Source: Pontibacter silvestris (GTDB lineage Bacteria > Bacteroidota > Bacteroidia > Cytophagales > Hymenobacteraceae). From it: a DNA stretch of 64,000 nucleotides. Numbering within the stretch: the stretch's first letter is position 1; each line of letters starts with the position of its first letter. Under the pieces are notes generated by a model, which worked only from the letters and a program-made list of their open reading frames with translations, was not told the origin of the DNA and did not search any database. The stretch spans positions 147,432 through 211,431 of the forward strand of contig NZ_JAJJWI010000002.1 in assembly GCF_020907275.1 (NCBI RefSeq), in the 5' to 3' direction. Shown one piece after another: positions 56,420 through 64,000 of the stretch. Made by a program: the position numbers and the translations under genes.

Positions 56420-57517
56420 ATGAAAAAAGCATTATTCATTGACCGTGATGGCACCATATTAGTGGAGCCGAAAACAGATTTCCAGGTTGATTCATTTGAG
56501 AAGTTTGAGTTTGTTCCTAAAGTAATCAGGAATCTTTTCAGGATTTATTCTGAGCTGGATTATGAGTTTGTGATGGTAACCAACCAGGATGGACTTGGAA
56601 CTGATTCTTATCCGGAAGACACTTTCTGGCCTTACCAGAATAAGATGCTCGCCATCCTTAAAAGTGAAGGAATTGAGTTTGCTGATATTCTCATAGATCG
56701 TAGCTTTGAGCATGAAAAGTTGGACACACGTAAACCAGCTGTCGGCATGATGAAGAATTACCTTGCTGGCGAATATGATTTGGCTAACTCTTATGTAATT
56801 GGTGATCGCCTGTCAGATGTACAGCTCGCCACTAATTTAGGAGCGAAAGCTATTCTTATTGCCGATGCACCCAATAAGGATGTGGCCCTATGTACAAATA
56901 ACTGGGATAGTATCTACTCTTTTCTCAAGTTGTCACAACGCAGCGCCACAGTTCGTCGCAAAACGAATGAGACAGATGTTCTGGTAGAGTTGAATCTGGA
57001 TGGTACCGGCAAAATGGATATACATACGGGCCTCGGCTTTTTTGACCATATGCTGGAGCAGGTAGCAAAGCATGGGAAGCTAGACCTGACAGTAAAGGTG
57101 AAGGGAGATTTGCACATTGATGAACACCATACTATTGAAGATACTGGTCTGGCTTTAGGAGAAGCTTTCCTACAGGCTTTAGGAGATAAAAGAGGCATAA
57201 CCCGCTATGGCTTTTTCTTGTTGCCTATGGATGAAGCATTGGCACAGGCTGCGATAGACTTTAGTGGAAGGCCGTGGCTAGTTTGGGATGCGGAGTTTAA
57301 ACGTGAAAAAGTAGGAGACATGCCAACCGAAATGTTCTTCCACTTTTTTAAATCGTTTAGCGATACAGCAAAGGCTAACCTGAACATTAAGGTAGAAGGG
57401 CTGAATGAACATCATAAAATAGAAGCCGTGTTCAAGGCTTTTGCCCGTTCTATTCAGGTAGCTGTTCATAAGGACCCTAATGATACCAGTATTCCGAGCA
57501 CAAAAGGTACTTTATAA
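56420..57517 (+). CDS. hisB: Bifunctional HisB: histidinol-phosphatase / imidazoleglycerol-phosphate dehydratase
   Basis: 365 aa fusion of two histidine enzymes, as in enterics. The N-terminal HAD phosphatase (about 1-165) has the nucleophile motif FIDRDGTI (Asp8, Asp10); the C-terminal dehydratase (about 175-365) has [16 protein letters not shown] and the metal-binding [16 protein letters not shown] and [15 protein letters not shown]. It is the last his gene here, ending at a strong terminator. Confidence 0.97.
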   Translation: MKKALFIDRDGTILVEPKTDFQVDSFEKFEFVPKVIRNLFRIYSELDYEFVMVTNQDGLGTDSYPEDTFWPYQNKMLAILKSEGIEFADILIDRSFEHEKLDTRKPAVGMMKNYLAGEYDLANSYVIGDRLSDVQLATNLGAKAILIADAPNKDVALCTNNWDSIYSFLKLSQRSATVRRKTNETDVLVELNLDGTGKMDIHTGLGFFDHMLEQVAKHGKLDLTVKVKGDLHIDEHHTIEDTGLALGEAFLQALGDKRGITRYGFFLLPMDEALAQAAIDFSGRPWLVWDAEFKREKVGDMPTEMFFHFFKSFSDTAKANLNIKVEGLNEHHKIEAVFKAFARSIQVAVHKDPNDTSIPSTKGTL

Positions 57518-57527
57518 GCGAAGAATA

Positions 57528-57571
57528 ATAAAAGAAAAAGGAGCTGTTTTTGCAGCTCCTTTTTCTTTTAT
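57528..57571. terminator. Terminator after hisB
   Basis: Perfect 19-bp stem (57528-57546, 57553-57571; core GGAGCTG/CAGCTCC) with A-rich 5' and T-rich 3' arms and a 6-base loop. It can also serve the convergent gene at 57586. Confidence 0.93.
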
Positions 57572-57585
57572 AGCGGATAAGAACT

Positions 57586-57999
57586 TTAACAGGTGCGTAA
57601 CCAATCCATTGCATGTTCCACATCACCGAAGGTCCTTATATATTCAATATGAATTTCAGGCGTATTTTTTAATGCTTTATCCATAGAGAGGCGGCTAAAA
57701 GTACTGGGAGAGTAAACCCAAGCAAAACATTCCATACCAGCGGAACGCATTCTGGGTATCCAATCGGAGCCTACAAATTTAGATGCCGCTGACCAAGGCC
57801 CCTCTACATTAGAATTATCATTTAAGATTTTATAACATTGTGAGGCTTGCATGCATTCCAGAACCTTTTCGCAACCGGAGGTTACAGTATCATAATTTAC
57901 GTAACCTCTCCAGTTAACATAAATCCAACCCTCTGCATGATTAAGCTCTATAAGTATGTATGAATCTCTAAATAATATTTCGTTTCTCATCAACTTCAT
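57586..57999 (-). CDS. Conserved Bacteroidota protein, STAS-like
   Basis: 137 aa, soluble, no signal. The pattern IELNHAEGWIYVNWRGYVNYDTV ... CYKILNDNSNVEGPW ... STFSRLSMDKAL resembles the small STAS/SEC14-like proteins found in many copies in Hymenobacteraceae, of unknown role. Start at 57999 or three codons later. The family assignment is tentative. Confidence 0.6.
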   Translation of the reverse strand: MKLMRNEILFRDSYILIELNHAEGWIYVNWRGYVNYDTVTSGCEKVLECMQASQCYKILNDNSNVEGPWSAASKFVGSDWIPRMRSAGMECFAWVYSPSTFSRLSMDKALKNTPEIHIEYIRTFGDVEHAMDWLRTC

Positions 58000-58366
58000 A
58001 ATCTGTGCTCAATGCGACGCTTGCAAAACTACAAAGCGTTGTAGGTAATAAACAAGAATAACTTGTTTATTCTGCCACTTGTTGCGTTTTGTTCCTATCT
58101 TTTAGAAAGATCAATGTCTAAATCCCCCTCTAAAAACGTTTTTCAGGTACTTTAAATTACTTAAAAAAAGCCATCTAATGGTACATTTTCGTGGAATACA
58201 ACGACAATTGGAGAAAGAGGTTCTGGTATTTCTGAAGCGCTAATATTTTCGGCATCATCTGTTCCTTTCTATTTAAATGCATGTGAGTTATTAGGTGCAG
58301 AAACTACCGAAGCCAAATTTTCATTTTAAGAACGAAGTACGGCTTATTAATAAAAGATGGAAATAA
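58000..58366. other. Intergenic region upstream of the trp promoter
   Basis: Holds an open frame without a start (58165-58329, about 54 codons, ending ACELLGAETTEAKFSF) that looks like a decayed gene end; a TAA precedes it immediately. I recognise no family and see nothing else here. Confidence 0.35.
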
Positions 58367-58368
58367 TT

Positions 58369-58398
58369 TTGGAGTTTTCATTTAAGCCTTTACATTTG
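58369..58398 (+). promoter_or_regulatory. trp operon promoter
   Basis: TTG at 58369-58371 and TACATTTG at 58391-58398, spaced by 19 bases, match the Bacteroidota -33/-7 consensus (TTG, TAnnTTTG). Transcription would start about 5-7 bases downstream, some 40 bases before the leader peptide ATG at 58444. Confidence 0.7.
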
Positions 58399-58443
58399 CA
58401 ATAGAAAGGCGAATAATAGAAAGCTTTCAATACAATAGATAAG

Positions 58444-58515
58444 ATGAATCAGAATCTTCATATGGCATGGTGGTGGCACGTTATGAGAAATATCGTGGAC
58501 AGCACTGCTATATAA
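58444..58515 (+). CDS. trp operon leader peptide
   Basis: 23-codon frame from the ATG at 58444 to the TAA at 58513-58515. It includes MAWWWHVM with three consecutive Trp codons (58468-58476), the signature of a trp attenuator peptide. It sits between a consensus promoter and a strong terminator, 96 bases before trpE. It is too short for usual gene callers. Confidence 0.88.
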   Translation: MNQNLHMAWWWHVMRNIVDSTAI

Positions 58516-58592
58516 CCTGAGAAAGAATGTAGCAATTTAAATAGAAAATATTTAAAAGCCCGCTGTTCACATGAACAGCGGGCTTTTGTTTT
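58477..58592 (+). promoter_or_regulatory. trp attenuator
   Basis: The terminator is a perfect 15-bp stem, 58554-58568 with 58573-58587 (core GCCCGCTGTTC), followed by GTTTT. The segment 58495-58503 (GTGGACAGC) can pair with 58562-58570 (GCTGTTCAC), 9 bp with one G-T, which destroys the terminator. CACG (58477-58480), right after the Trp codons, can pair with CGTG (58494-58497) and hide part of that segment. A ribosome stalled on the Trp codons would cover CACG and release the antiterminator; one finishing at the stop codon would cover it. Confidence 0.82.
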
Positions 58593-58611
58593 AACTCTCT
58601 TCCACCCTAAG

Positions 58612-60024
58612 ATGAAAAAGTATACAATACGTACCAAGTACAAGCGCCTACTGGCCGATATACTTACTCCTGTAAGTGCATACCTGAAGTTGCGTGACCA
58701 CTACCCAAACAGTATCCTGCTGGAAAGCTCTGACTATCATGGTGCAGAAAACAGCTTCTCTTACATCTGTTGTGGACCTATGGCTAGCATCAAAGCGGAA
58801 AATGAGGAGCTGACAGAAACTTTCCCTGATGGCACAGTCCATACCACACCAATAACTAAAGAAACAGATGTGCCAAGCAAGCTAGCTGCTTTTTCACAAA
58901 GCTTTGAGGTAGAAGAACAACAGGCTTTCAGCTTAATACATAATGGCTTGTTTGGCTACATGAGTTACGATGCCGTTCGTTACTATGAAGACCTGGATCT
59001 GGATATGCGGCCTGATCGCCTGCAGATTCCTGATTTGTACTATGCTGTTTACCGCTACATTATCGCTATTAACCACTTTACTAACGAAGCCTATATATTC
59101 TCCCATAGCTACAGCCAGGAAGATGAAGGTGGCATAGCTCAGATGGAAGCATTGCTGAACAGCCGGAATATTCCAAGTTATACGTTTAAAACAACCGGTG
59201 AGGAAGAGTACAATATCAGCAGCGAAGGATTTCTTAAAAACATTGAGAAGGCAATGCAGCATTGCTTTCGAGGTGATGTATTCCAATTGGTTTTATCAAG
59301 AAGATTTTCACAGGCTTTCAAGGGAGATGATTTTAACCTGTACCGTGCCCTTCGGTCAATTAACCCGTCGCCTTACTTATTCTATTTTGATTATGGCAGC
59401 TTTAAGATATTCGGATCTTCGCCAGAAGCTCAGTTAGTTATAAAAGATCAGAAAGCCAGTATTTTCCCCATAGCGGGTACTTTCAGAAGAACAGGAGACG
59501 ATGCCGCTGATGCAGCGCTAGCCGAGAAGCTGCTGGCTGACCCTAAAGAGAATGCCGAGCATGTAATGCTGGTAGACCTTGCCCGCAATGATTTAAGCCG
59601 TAATGGTTCTGAAGTGAAAGTAGAGACTTTCCGCGAAATTCAATATTACTCTCACGTCATTCACCTGGTTTCTAAAGTATCAGGTAAACTGCATAGCCAA
59701 GACAATTCTTTACAAATGGTGGCCAGTACGTTTCCTGCTGGCACACTGTCTGGTGCTCCTAAACATATGGCAATGCAACTCATTGATCGTTATGAGACTA
59801 CCAACAGGGCTTTTTATGGTGGTTGTATTGGCTTCCTCGACTTCAACGGAAACTTCAACAGTGCTATCATGATTCGCTCTTTCCTTAGTAAAGACTATAA
59901 GCTTTACTACCAGGCCGGAGCCGGTATTGTGGCAGCATCTAAACCGGAAAGTGAACTTCAGGAGGTAGATAATAAACTTATGGCCCTAAGAAAAGCGTTA
60001 CAACTAGCCCAAGAAATAAATTAA
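58612..60024 (+). CDS. trpE: Anthranilate synthase component I
   Basis: 470 aa. Converts chorismate to anthranilate with ammonia from TrpG. The N-terminal part carries LLESSDYHGAENSFSYICCGP, with the LLES tryptophan-binding element for feedback inhibition. The catalytic domain has GDVFQLVLSRRF, NPSPYLFYFDYG, GSSPEAQL, PIAGTFRRTGDD, ENAEHVMLVDLARNDLSR and TFPAGTLSGAPK. First gene of the trp operon, under attenuator control. Confidence 0.97.
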   Translation: MKKYTIRTKYKRLLADILTPVSAYLKLRDHYPNSILLESSDYHGAENSFSYICCGPMASIKAENEELTETFPDGTVHTTPITKETDVPSKLAAFSQSFEVEEQQAFSLIHNGLFGYMSYDAVRYYEDLDLDMRPDRLQIPDLYYAVYRYIIAINHFTNEAYIFSHSYSQEDEGGIAQMEALLNSRNIPSYTFKTTGEEEYNISSEGFLKNIEKAMQHCFRGDVFQLVLSRRFSQAFKGDDFNLYRALRSINPSPYLFYFDYGSFKIFGSSPEAQLVIKDQKASIFPIAGTFRRTGDDAADAALAEKLLADPKENAEHVMLVDLARNDLSRNGSEVKVETFREIQYYSHVIHLVSKVSGKLHSQDNSLQMVASTFPAGTLSGAPKHMAMQLIDRYETTNRAFYGGCIGFLDFNGNFNSAIMIRSFLSKDYKLYYQAGAGIVAASKPESELQEVDNKLMALRKALQLAQEIN

Positions 60025-60025
60025 T

Positions 60026-60589
60026 ATGGAAGTTCTGGTAATCGATAATTACGACTCTTTCACCTATAACCTGGTACACCTGATGCAGGAGCTGGGGGCG
60101 AAAGTTACAGTACGCCGCAACGATAAGACTACGCTGGATGAAGTAGGCGGCTATCAAAAAATCATGCTTTCTCCAGGTCCTGGCATTCCGGATGAGGCTG
60201 GCTTATTGAAGGAAATTATCCGCACTTTTGGCCCAAGCAAAAGCCTCTTTGGTGTATGTTTAGGGCATCAAGCTATAGGAGAGGTATATGGTGGTAAATT
60301 GTTTAACAGCAATGAAGTATGGCATGGCGTTGCTACTCCTGTTAAAGTAGTTTGTGACCAAGAACCATTATTTAAAAACCTTCCGCAGCAATTCGGCACA
60401 GGCCGTTACCACTCCTGGTTAGTGGAAGCTGATATGCCGTACTGCCTAGTACCAACAGCTGTGGACGATACTGGTCATATTATGGCGTTGCGTCACCGGG
60501 AGCATGATGTACGGGGCGTGCAGTTTCATCCGGAGTCTGTCCTGACAGAAAATGGGAAGATAATCATCCAAAACTGGTTAGAAAAATAG
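60026..60589 (+). CDS. trpG: Anthranilate synthase component II (glutamine amidotransferase)
   Basis: 187 aa class I amidotransferase. NYDSFTYNLVHLMQELG, SPGPGIPDEAG, the nucleophile Cys in FGVCLGHQAIGE, and FHPESVLTENG with the catalytic His and Glu. It begins 1 base after trpE. It is not fused to trpD and lacks the PabA-specific context. Confidence 0.96.
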   Translation: MEVLVIDNYDSFTYNLVHLMQELGAKVTVRRNDKTTLDEVGGYQKIMLSPGPGIPDEAGLLKEIIRTFGPSKSLFGVCLGHQAIGEVYGGKLFNSNEVWHGVATPVKVVCDQEPLFKNLPQQFGTGRYHSWLVEADMPYCLVPTAVDDTGHIMALRHREHDVRGVQFHPESVLTENGKIIIQNWLEK

Positions 60590-60692
60590 AGGCGTTCTTT
60601 AGAAGCTAGATTTAAGGTATGAAAGGTGAGTAGTCTTTCATGCGCATATTAAATCCTGTCTCTAATGTCTAACTACTGATATCCTAAAACTA

Positions 60693-61700
60693 ATGAAAGA
60701 GATACTCAATCATTTATTCGAGCATAAAACACTGACGAAAGAGCAGGCTTATGAGGTGCTGGTAAATGTTACCAACGGTAAATATAACCAGAACCAGATT
60801 TCCAGTTTTTTGACAGTGTTCATGATGCGCAGTATAACAGTGGAAGAGCTGGAAGGTTTCCGTGATGCGCTGCTAGACCTGTGCCGTCGGGTGGACCTTG
60901 ATGCTTATAACCCCATTGACCTGTGTGGTACAGGCGGTGATGGTAAGGACACCTTTAATATTTCAACTTTATCATCTTTTGTGGTAGCCGCCAATGGCAT
61001 TTCTGTAGCCAAGCATGGTAACTACGGCGTATCCTCTTCCTGTGGATCATCTAATGTGCTGGAGGCATTAGGAGTAAAGTTTACCACTGACACTGATAAA
61101 CTGGAGCACAGCATAGAGAAATATAACATTTGTTTTCTACATGCCCCGCTGTTTCATCCTGCTATGAAAAGTGTTGGAGGCATACGTAAAGATTTAGGTG
61201 TGAAAACCTTCTTTAACATGCTGGGGCCAATGGTAAATCCTGCATTTCCTAAAAAACAAATGGTAGGCGTGTACAGTCTTGAGCTTGCCCGAATGTATGG
61301 TTACCTTTATCAGCAGACAGATACTCATTATAGTATTATTCACTCCTTAGATGGCTATGATGAAGTTTCTCTGACCAGCCCCTTTAAACTTATTTCAGAT
61401 AAAAGCGAATCGTTACTTAATGCAGAGGATTTAGGCTTACCACACCTGCAGTATGAACAAATTAAAGGAGGAAATAGTGTAGCTGATTCAGCCGATATTT
61501 TTGTAAAAGTGATACAAGGCCAAGGCTCTGGAGCACAAAATGCTGTCGTAGCTGCTAATGCGGGTATGGCGATTAATTGTGCCAGACCAGAAGTGAATAT
61601 TCCTGATGCTGTACAATTGGCTAAAGAAACACTTGAATCTGGTGAAGCTTATAAGTTATTTAACAGGTTAGTACAAGATAATAAACTTGTAGAAGCATAA
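60693..61700 (+). CDS. trpD: Anthranilate phosphoribosyltransferase
   Basis: 335 aa. Joins anthranilate and PRPP. DLCGTGGDGKDTFNISTLSSFVVAA, KHGNYGVSSSCGSSNVLEALG, LHAPLFHPAMKSVGGIRKDLGVKTFFNMLGPMVNP are the substrate-binding loops. The 103-base gap after trpG holds nothing recognisable. Confidence 0.97.
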   Translation: MKEILNHLFEHKTLTKEQAYEVLVNVTNGKYNQNQISSFLTVFMMRSITVEELEGFRDALLDLCRRVDLDAYNPIDLCGTGGDGKDTFNISTLSSFVVAANGISVAKHGNYGVSSSCGSSNVLEALGVKFTTDTDKLEHSIEKYNICFLHAPLFHPAMKSVGGIRKDLGVKTFFNMLGPMVNPAFPKKQMVGVYSLELARMYGYLYQQTDTHYSIIHSLDGYDEVSLTSPFKLISDKSESLLNAEDLGLPHLQYEQIKGGNSVADSADIFVKVIQGQGSGAQNAVVAANAGMAINCARPEVNIPDAVQLAKETLESGEAYKLFNRLVQDNKLVEA

Positions 61701-61743
61701 GCGTTTATGACTTCTTCGTTATAAAATTTTACATTCAGAACCA

Positions 61744-62562
61744 ATGAATATTCTTGACGAAATTATTGCCCATAAACATAAGGAGGTGGCCTCTCAGATA
61801 GAACTGTATCCAGTTAAGCTGCTTGAAAAAAGCCAGTATTTTGAAACGCCTTGTTTATCGCTGGAACGTTACCTGCTGCGCCCTGATAAAAGCGGCATCA
61901 TCGCTGAGATCAAACGCAAATCTCCTTCAAAAGGCGATATTAACCCCTATGTATCTATAGAGAGAACTTCTATAGGTTATATGCAGGCTGGTGCTTCTGC
62001 TATTTCTGTGTTGACAGATAAAAATTACTTTGGCGGCAAAACTGAAGATTTGATGACAGCCAGAAAATATAATTACTGCCCAATTTTACGGAAAGACTTT
62101 ACAGTGGATGAATACCAGGTTATAGAAGCGAAGTCTATCGGTGCAGATGCCATTTTGCTTATTGCAGCAGCGCTGGAGCCTGCCCGTCTGAAAGAGTTGG
62201 CTGCTTTTGCCCGTACTTTTGGCTTAGAGGTATTGCTGGAAGTGCGTGATAAAGAAGAACTGGATACAAGCTTGAATGAGCATGTAACAGTGGTTGGAGT
62301 AAATAACCGTAACCTGAAAGATTTTGTAACTGACGTGAACCAGTCTTATGAAATGGCAAAGCACATACCTGTCGGTATGACTAAGATTTCTGAAAGTGGT
62401 ATCAGTAATCCGCAAACGCTGCTGGAACTGAAAGAGGCGGGATATAATGGTTTTCTGATAGGAGAAACTTTTATGACGAGTAGCCGTCCTGAACGTGCTG
62501 CTATGGAGTTTATCCGTGAGTTCAAGCATCTGCTGGAGCACAAACAGGAGGTGGCCTTATGA
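61744..62562 (+). CDS. trpC: Indole-3-glycerol phosphate synthase
   Basis: 272 aa TIM barrel closing the indole ring. IIAEIKRKSPSKGDIN, ISVLTDKNYFGGKTEDL, CPILRKDFTVDEYQV, ILLIAAAL, VVGVNNRNLKDF and ISESGISNPQTL carry the catalytic residues. It overlaps trpF by four bases (ATGA), so they are translationally coupled and not fused. Confidence 0.97.
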   Translation: MNILDEIIAHKHKEVASQIELYPVKLLEKSQYFETPCLSLERYLLRPDKSGIIAEIKRKSPSKGDINPYVSIERTSIGYMQAGASAISVLTDKNYFGGKTEDLMTARKYNYCPILRKDFTVDEYQVIEAKSIGADAILLIAAALEPARLKELAAFARTFGLEVLLEVRDKEELDTSLNEHVTVVGVNNRNLKDFVTDVNQSYEMAKHIPVGMTKISESGISNPQTLLELKEAGYNGFLIGETFMTSSRPERAAMEFIREFKHLLEHKQEVAL

Positions 62563-63188
62563 AGGTAAAGGTTTGTGGCATGCGTGAACCTGGAAATATT
62601 CAGGAAATAGCTGCCATGCAGCCTGACTACTTTGGCTTTATTTTCTTTCAGGGTTCCAAACGTTATGCAGCGGAACATATAGACCAACACTTTATCTCAG
62701 GCTTGCCAGGTTCTATTAAAAAAGTGGGTGTGTTTGTAAATGAGGGGGTTGAGGAGATAAAACGTTTAACACATACTTACGGTTTTGACCTGGTGCAGCT
62801 ACACGGAAGAGAGACACCTTTACAGTGTAAAGAACTTAAGGATTCTGGTCTGCAAGTAGTTAAGGCCTTTTCGGTGGATGAAAGCTTTGACTTTCATAAC
62901 ATTCTTCCATACGAAAGTAGCTGTAACTTCTTTCTTTTTGACACGAGAGGAAAAAATTATGGAGGCAATGGTGTTACCTTTGATTGGAAGTTGTTGCAAA
63001 ATTATACTTCAGACATACCTTACTTCTTAAGTGGAGGCCTAAACCTTGAAAATATCAGAGGCATAAATAATTTGAAACTAAAGCCTTTTGCAATTGATGT
63101 TAACAGTGGCTTCGAACTGGAACCAGGTTTGAAAGACGTACAGGCTATTAAAGAATTACTTGAATTAAGAAATCAGAATCAGCTATGA
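62559..63188 (+). CDS. trpF: Phosphoribosylanthranilate isomerase
   Basis: 209 aa. True TrpF with the catalytic Cys6 (VCGMREP), the general-acid Asp in [14 protein letters not shown], the GG phosphate loop ([10 protein letters not shown]) and [14 protein letters not shown] at the C-terminal phosphate site. Its stop overlaps the trpB start (ATGA). Compare the inactive-looking paralogue at 44160. Confidence 0.97.
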   Translation: MKVKVCGMREPGNIQEIAAMQPDYFGFIFFQGSKRYAAEHIDQHFISGLPGSIKKVGVFVNEGVEEIKRLTHTYGFDLVQLHGRETPLQCKELKDSGLQVVKAFSVDESFDFHNILPYESSCNFFLFDTRGKNYGGNGVTFDWKLLQNYTSDIPYFLSGGLNLENIRGINNLKLKPFAIDVNSGFELEPGLKDVQAIKELLELRNQNQL

Positions 63189-64000
63189 ATTATATTGTTG
63201 ACGATAATGGCTTTTACGGTAAGTTTGGTGGGGCTTATGTACCGGAAATGCTCTACCCAAACGTGGAGGAGCTGCGCCAGAATTACCTTAAAATTATATA
63301 TAAGCCTGAATTCCAGAAGGAGTTACAAGCCCTGCTGAAGGATTACGTAGGCAGACCAACACCCTTATACTTTGCAAAGCGCCTTTCAGAGAGATACAAT
63401 ACCAAAATCTACCTTAAGCGGGAGGACCTGAACCACACCGGAGCACACAAGATCAACAATACAATGGGACAAATCCTGTTGGCAAAGCGATTAGGCAAAA
63501 AACGTATTATTGCCGAGACAGGTGCCGGTCAGCATGGTGTGGCTACAGCTACTGTTTGTGCTTTAATGGGCCTTGAATGTATTGTGTATATGGGAGAGGT
63601 AGATATAGAGCGTCAGGCGCCGAATGTAGCCAGAATGAAAATGCTGGGTGCTAGTGTTGTACCTGCTACCAGTGGAAGTAAAACTTTAAAAGATGCTACT
63701 AACGAAGCAATTCGCGATTGGATTAATAATCCTGAAGATACTTATTATATTATAGGCTCTGTCGTTGGTCCGCACCCTTACCCGGACATGGTGGCTCGCT
63801 TCCAGGCGGTTATCTCAGAAGAAATGATGGCGCAATTGCAGGAGCAAACAGGTCGGGACTATCCTGATTATGTAGTAGCCTGTGTAGGCGGCGGTAGCAA
63901 TGCGGCCGGTGCGTTCTATCATTATTTGGACAGGCCGGAGGTAAAATTGGTTGCTGTAGAAGCTGCCGGCTTAGGTATTGAGTCAGGTGAATCTGCTGCA
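63185..64000 (+). CDS. trpB: Tryptophan synthase beta chain (partial)
   Basis: First 272 codons; the 3' end lies beyond the window. Starts [23 protein letters not shown]. The PLP lysine is in [15 protein letters not shown], the [12 protein letters not shown] loop follows, and [10 protein letters not shown] binds the cofactor phosphate. Makes tryptophan from indole and serine. trpA would be expected just downstream. Confidence 0.97.
   Translation, partial: MNYIVDDNGFYGKFGGAYVPEMLYPNVEELRQNYLKIIYKPEFQKELQALLKDYVGRPTPLYFAKRLSERYNTKIYLKREDLNHTGAHKINNTMGQILLAKRLGKKRIIAETGAGQHGVATATVCALMGLECIVYMGEVDIERQAPNVARMKMLGASVVPATSGSKTLKDATNEAIRDWINNPEDTYYIIGSVVGPHPYPDMVARFQAVISEEMMAQLQEQTGRDYPDYVVACVGGGSNAAGAFYHYLDRPEVKLVAVEAAGLGIESGESAA

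Noticed and set aside
58458-58643. 61-codon minus-strand frame over the trp attenuator
   Set aside because: It is antisense to the leader peptide, the terminator stem and the trpE start, with no recognisable protein content.
1-64000. CRISPR arrays, prophage, insertion sequences, rRNA
   Set aside because: No regularly spaced repeats, no transposase or phage proteins, and no rRNA sequence were seen on either strand.

Overview
The window is a chromosomal stretch of a Bacteroidota bacterium, most likely class Cytophagia, family Hymenobacteraceae (Pontibacter-like; the genus is inference). The evidence is TAnnTTTG-type -7 promoter elements, a short primary sigma factor without region 1.1, a TonB-dependent receptor with an N-terminal carboxypeptidase-like domain, ExbB/ExbD/TonB, a T9SS-like C-terminal domain on a subtilase, a bacillithiol deacetylase (BshB1), an Hc1-like small protein, DUF2911, DUF4932 and HU-CCDC81/SPOR proteins. 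No phage, transposase, integrase or CRISPR array is seen.

Layout. 1-8.3 kb: start of glutamate synthase (gltB, minus, cut by the window edge), phenylacetate-CoA ligase, a FUSC/aromatic-acid-exporter protein, a glucose-dehydrogenase-like SDR, and an M4 (protealysin-type) protease followed directly by an emfourin-like inhibitor gene. 7.7-12.7 kb: urease cluster (nickel permease, fused ureAB, ureC, ureF, ureG) without ureE or ureD. 12.8-15.2 kb: accessory patch on the minus strand (a frameshifted small secreted-protein gene and a DUF4932 lipoprotein), ending at tRNA-Met. 15.3-24 kb: core block (START-like protein, LptF/G permease, rpsO, pnp, sigma factor, trxB, M23/LysM peptidase, bshB1). 24-32.7 kb: biotin carboxylase, an alpha-oxoamine synthase, Hc1-like protein, tyrS, a cupin, a GAF-PAS histidine kinase and holA.

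32.9-43 kb holds a very tight eight-gene operon: giant TPR protein, outer-membrane barrel, HU-CCDC81/SPOR membrane protein, ExbB, ExbD, TonB, folC and trmB. It looks like a dedicated proton-motive-force-powered envelope machine and is my best candidate for a little-described system. 43-52.7 kb: an esterase, a degenerate TrpF paralogue, mnmA with a lipoprotein and a subtilase, rpe, a TonB-dependent receptor and a DUF2911 protein.

52.9-64 kb holds two amino-acid operons, hisGDCB and trpEGDCFB (trpB runs off the window). Both are preceded by unannotated leader peptides (His-rich HVFTHHFHH; Trp-rich WWW) and intrinsic terminators that can pair in alternative ways, so both look controlled by classical ribosome-mediated attenuation. 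The his operon stops at hisB with a strong terminator; hisH, hisA, hisF and hisIE are not here.
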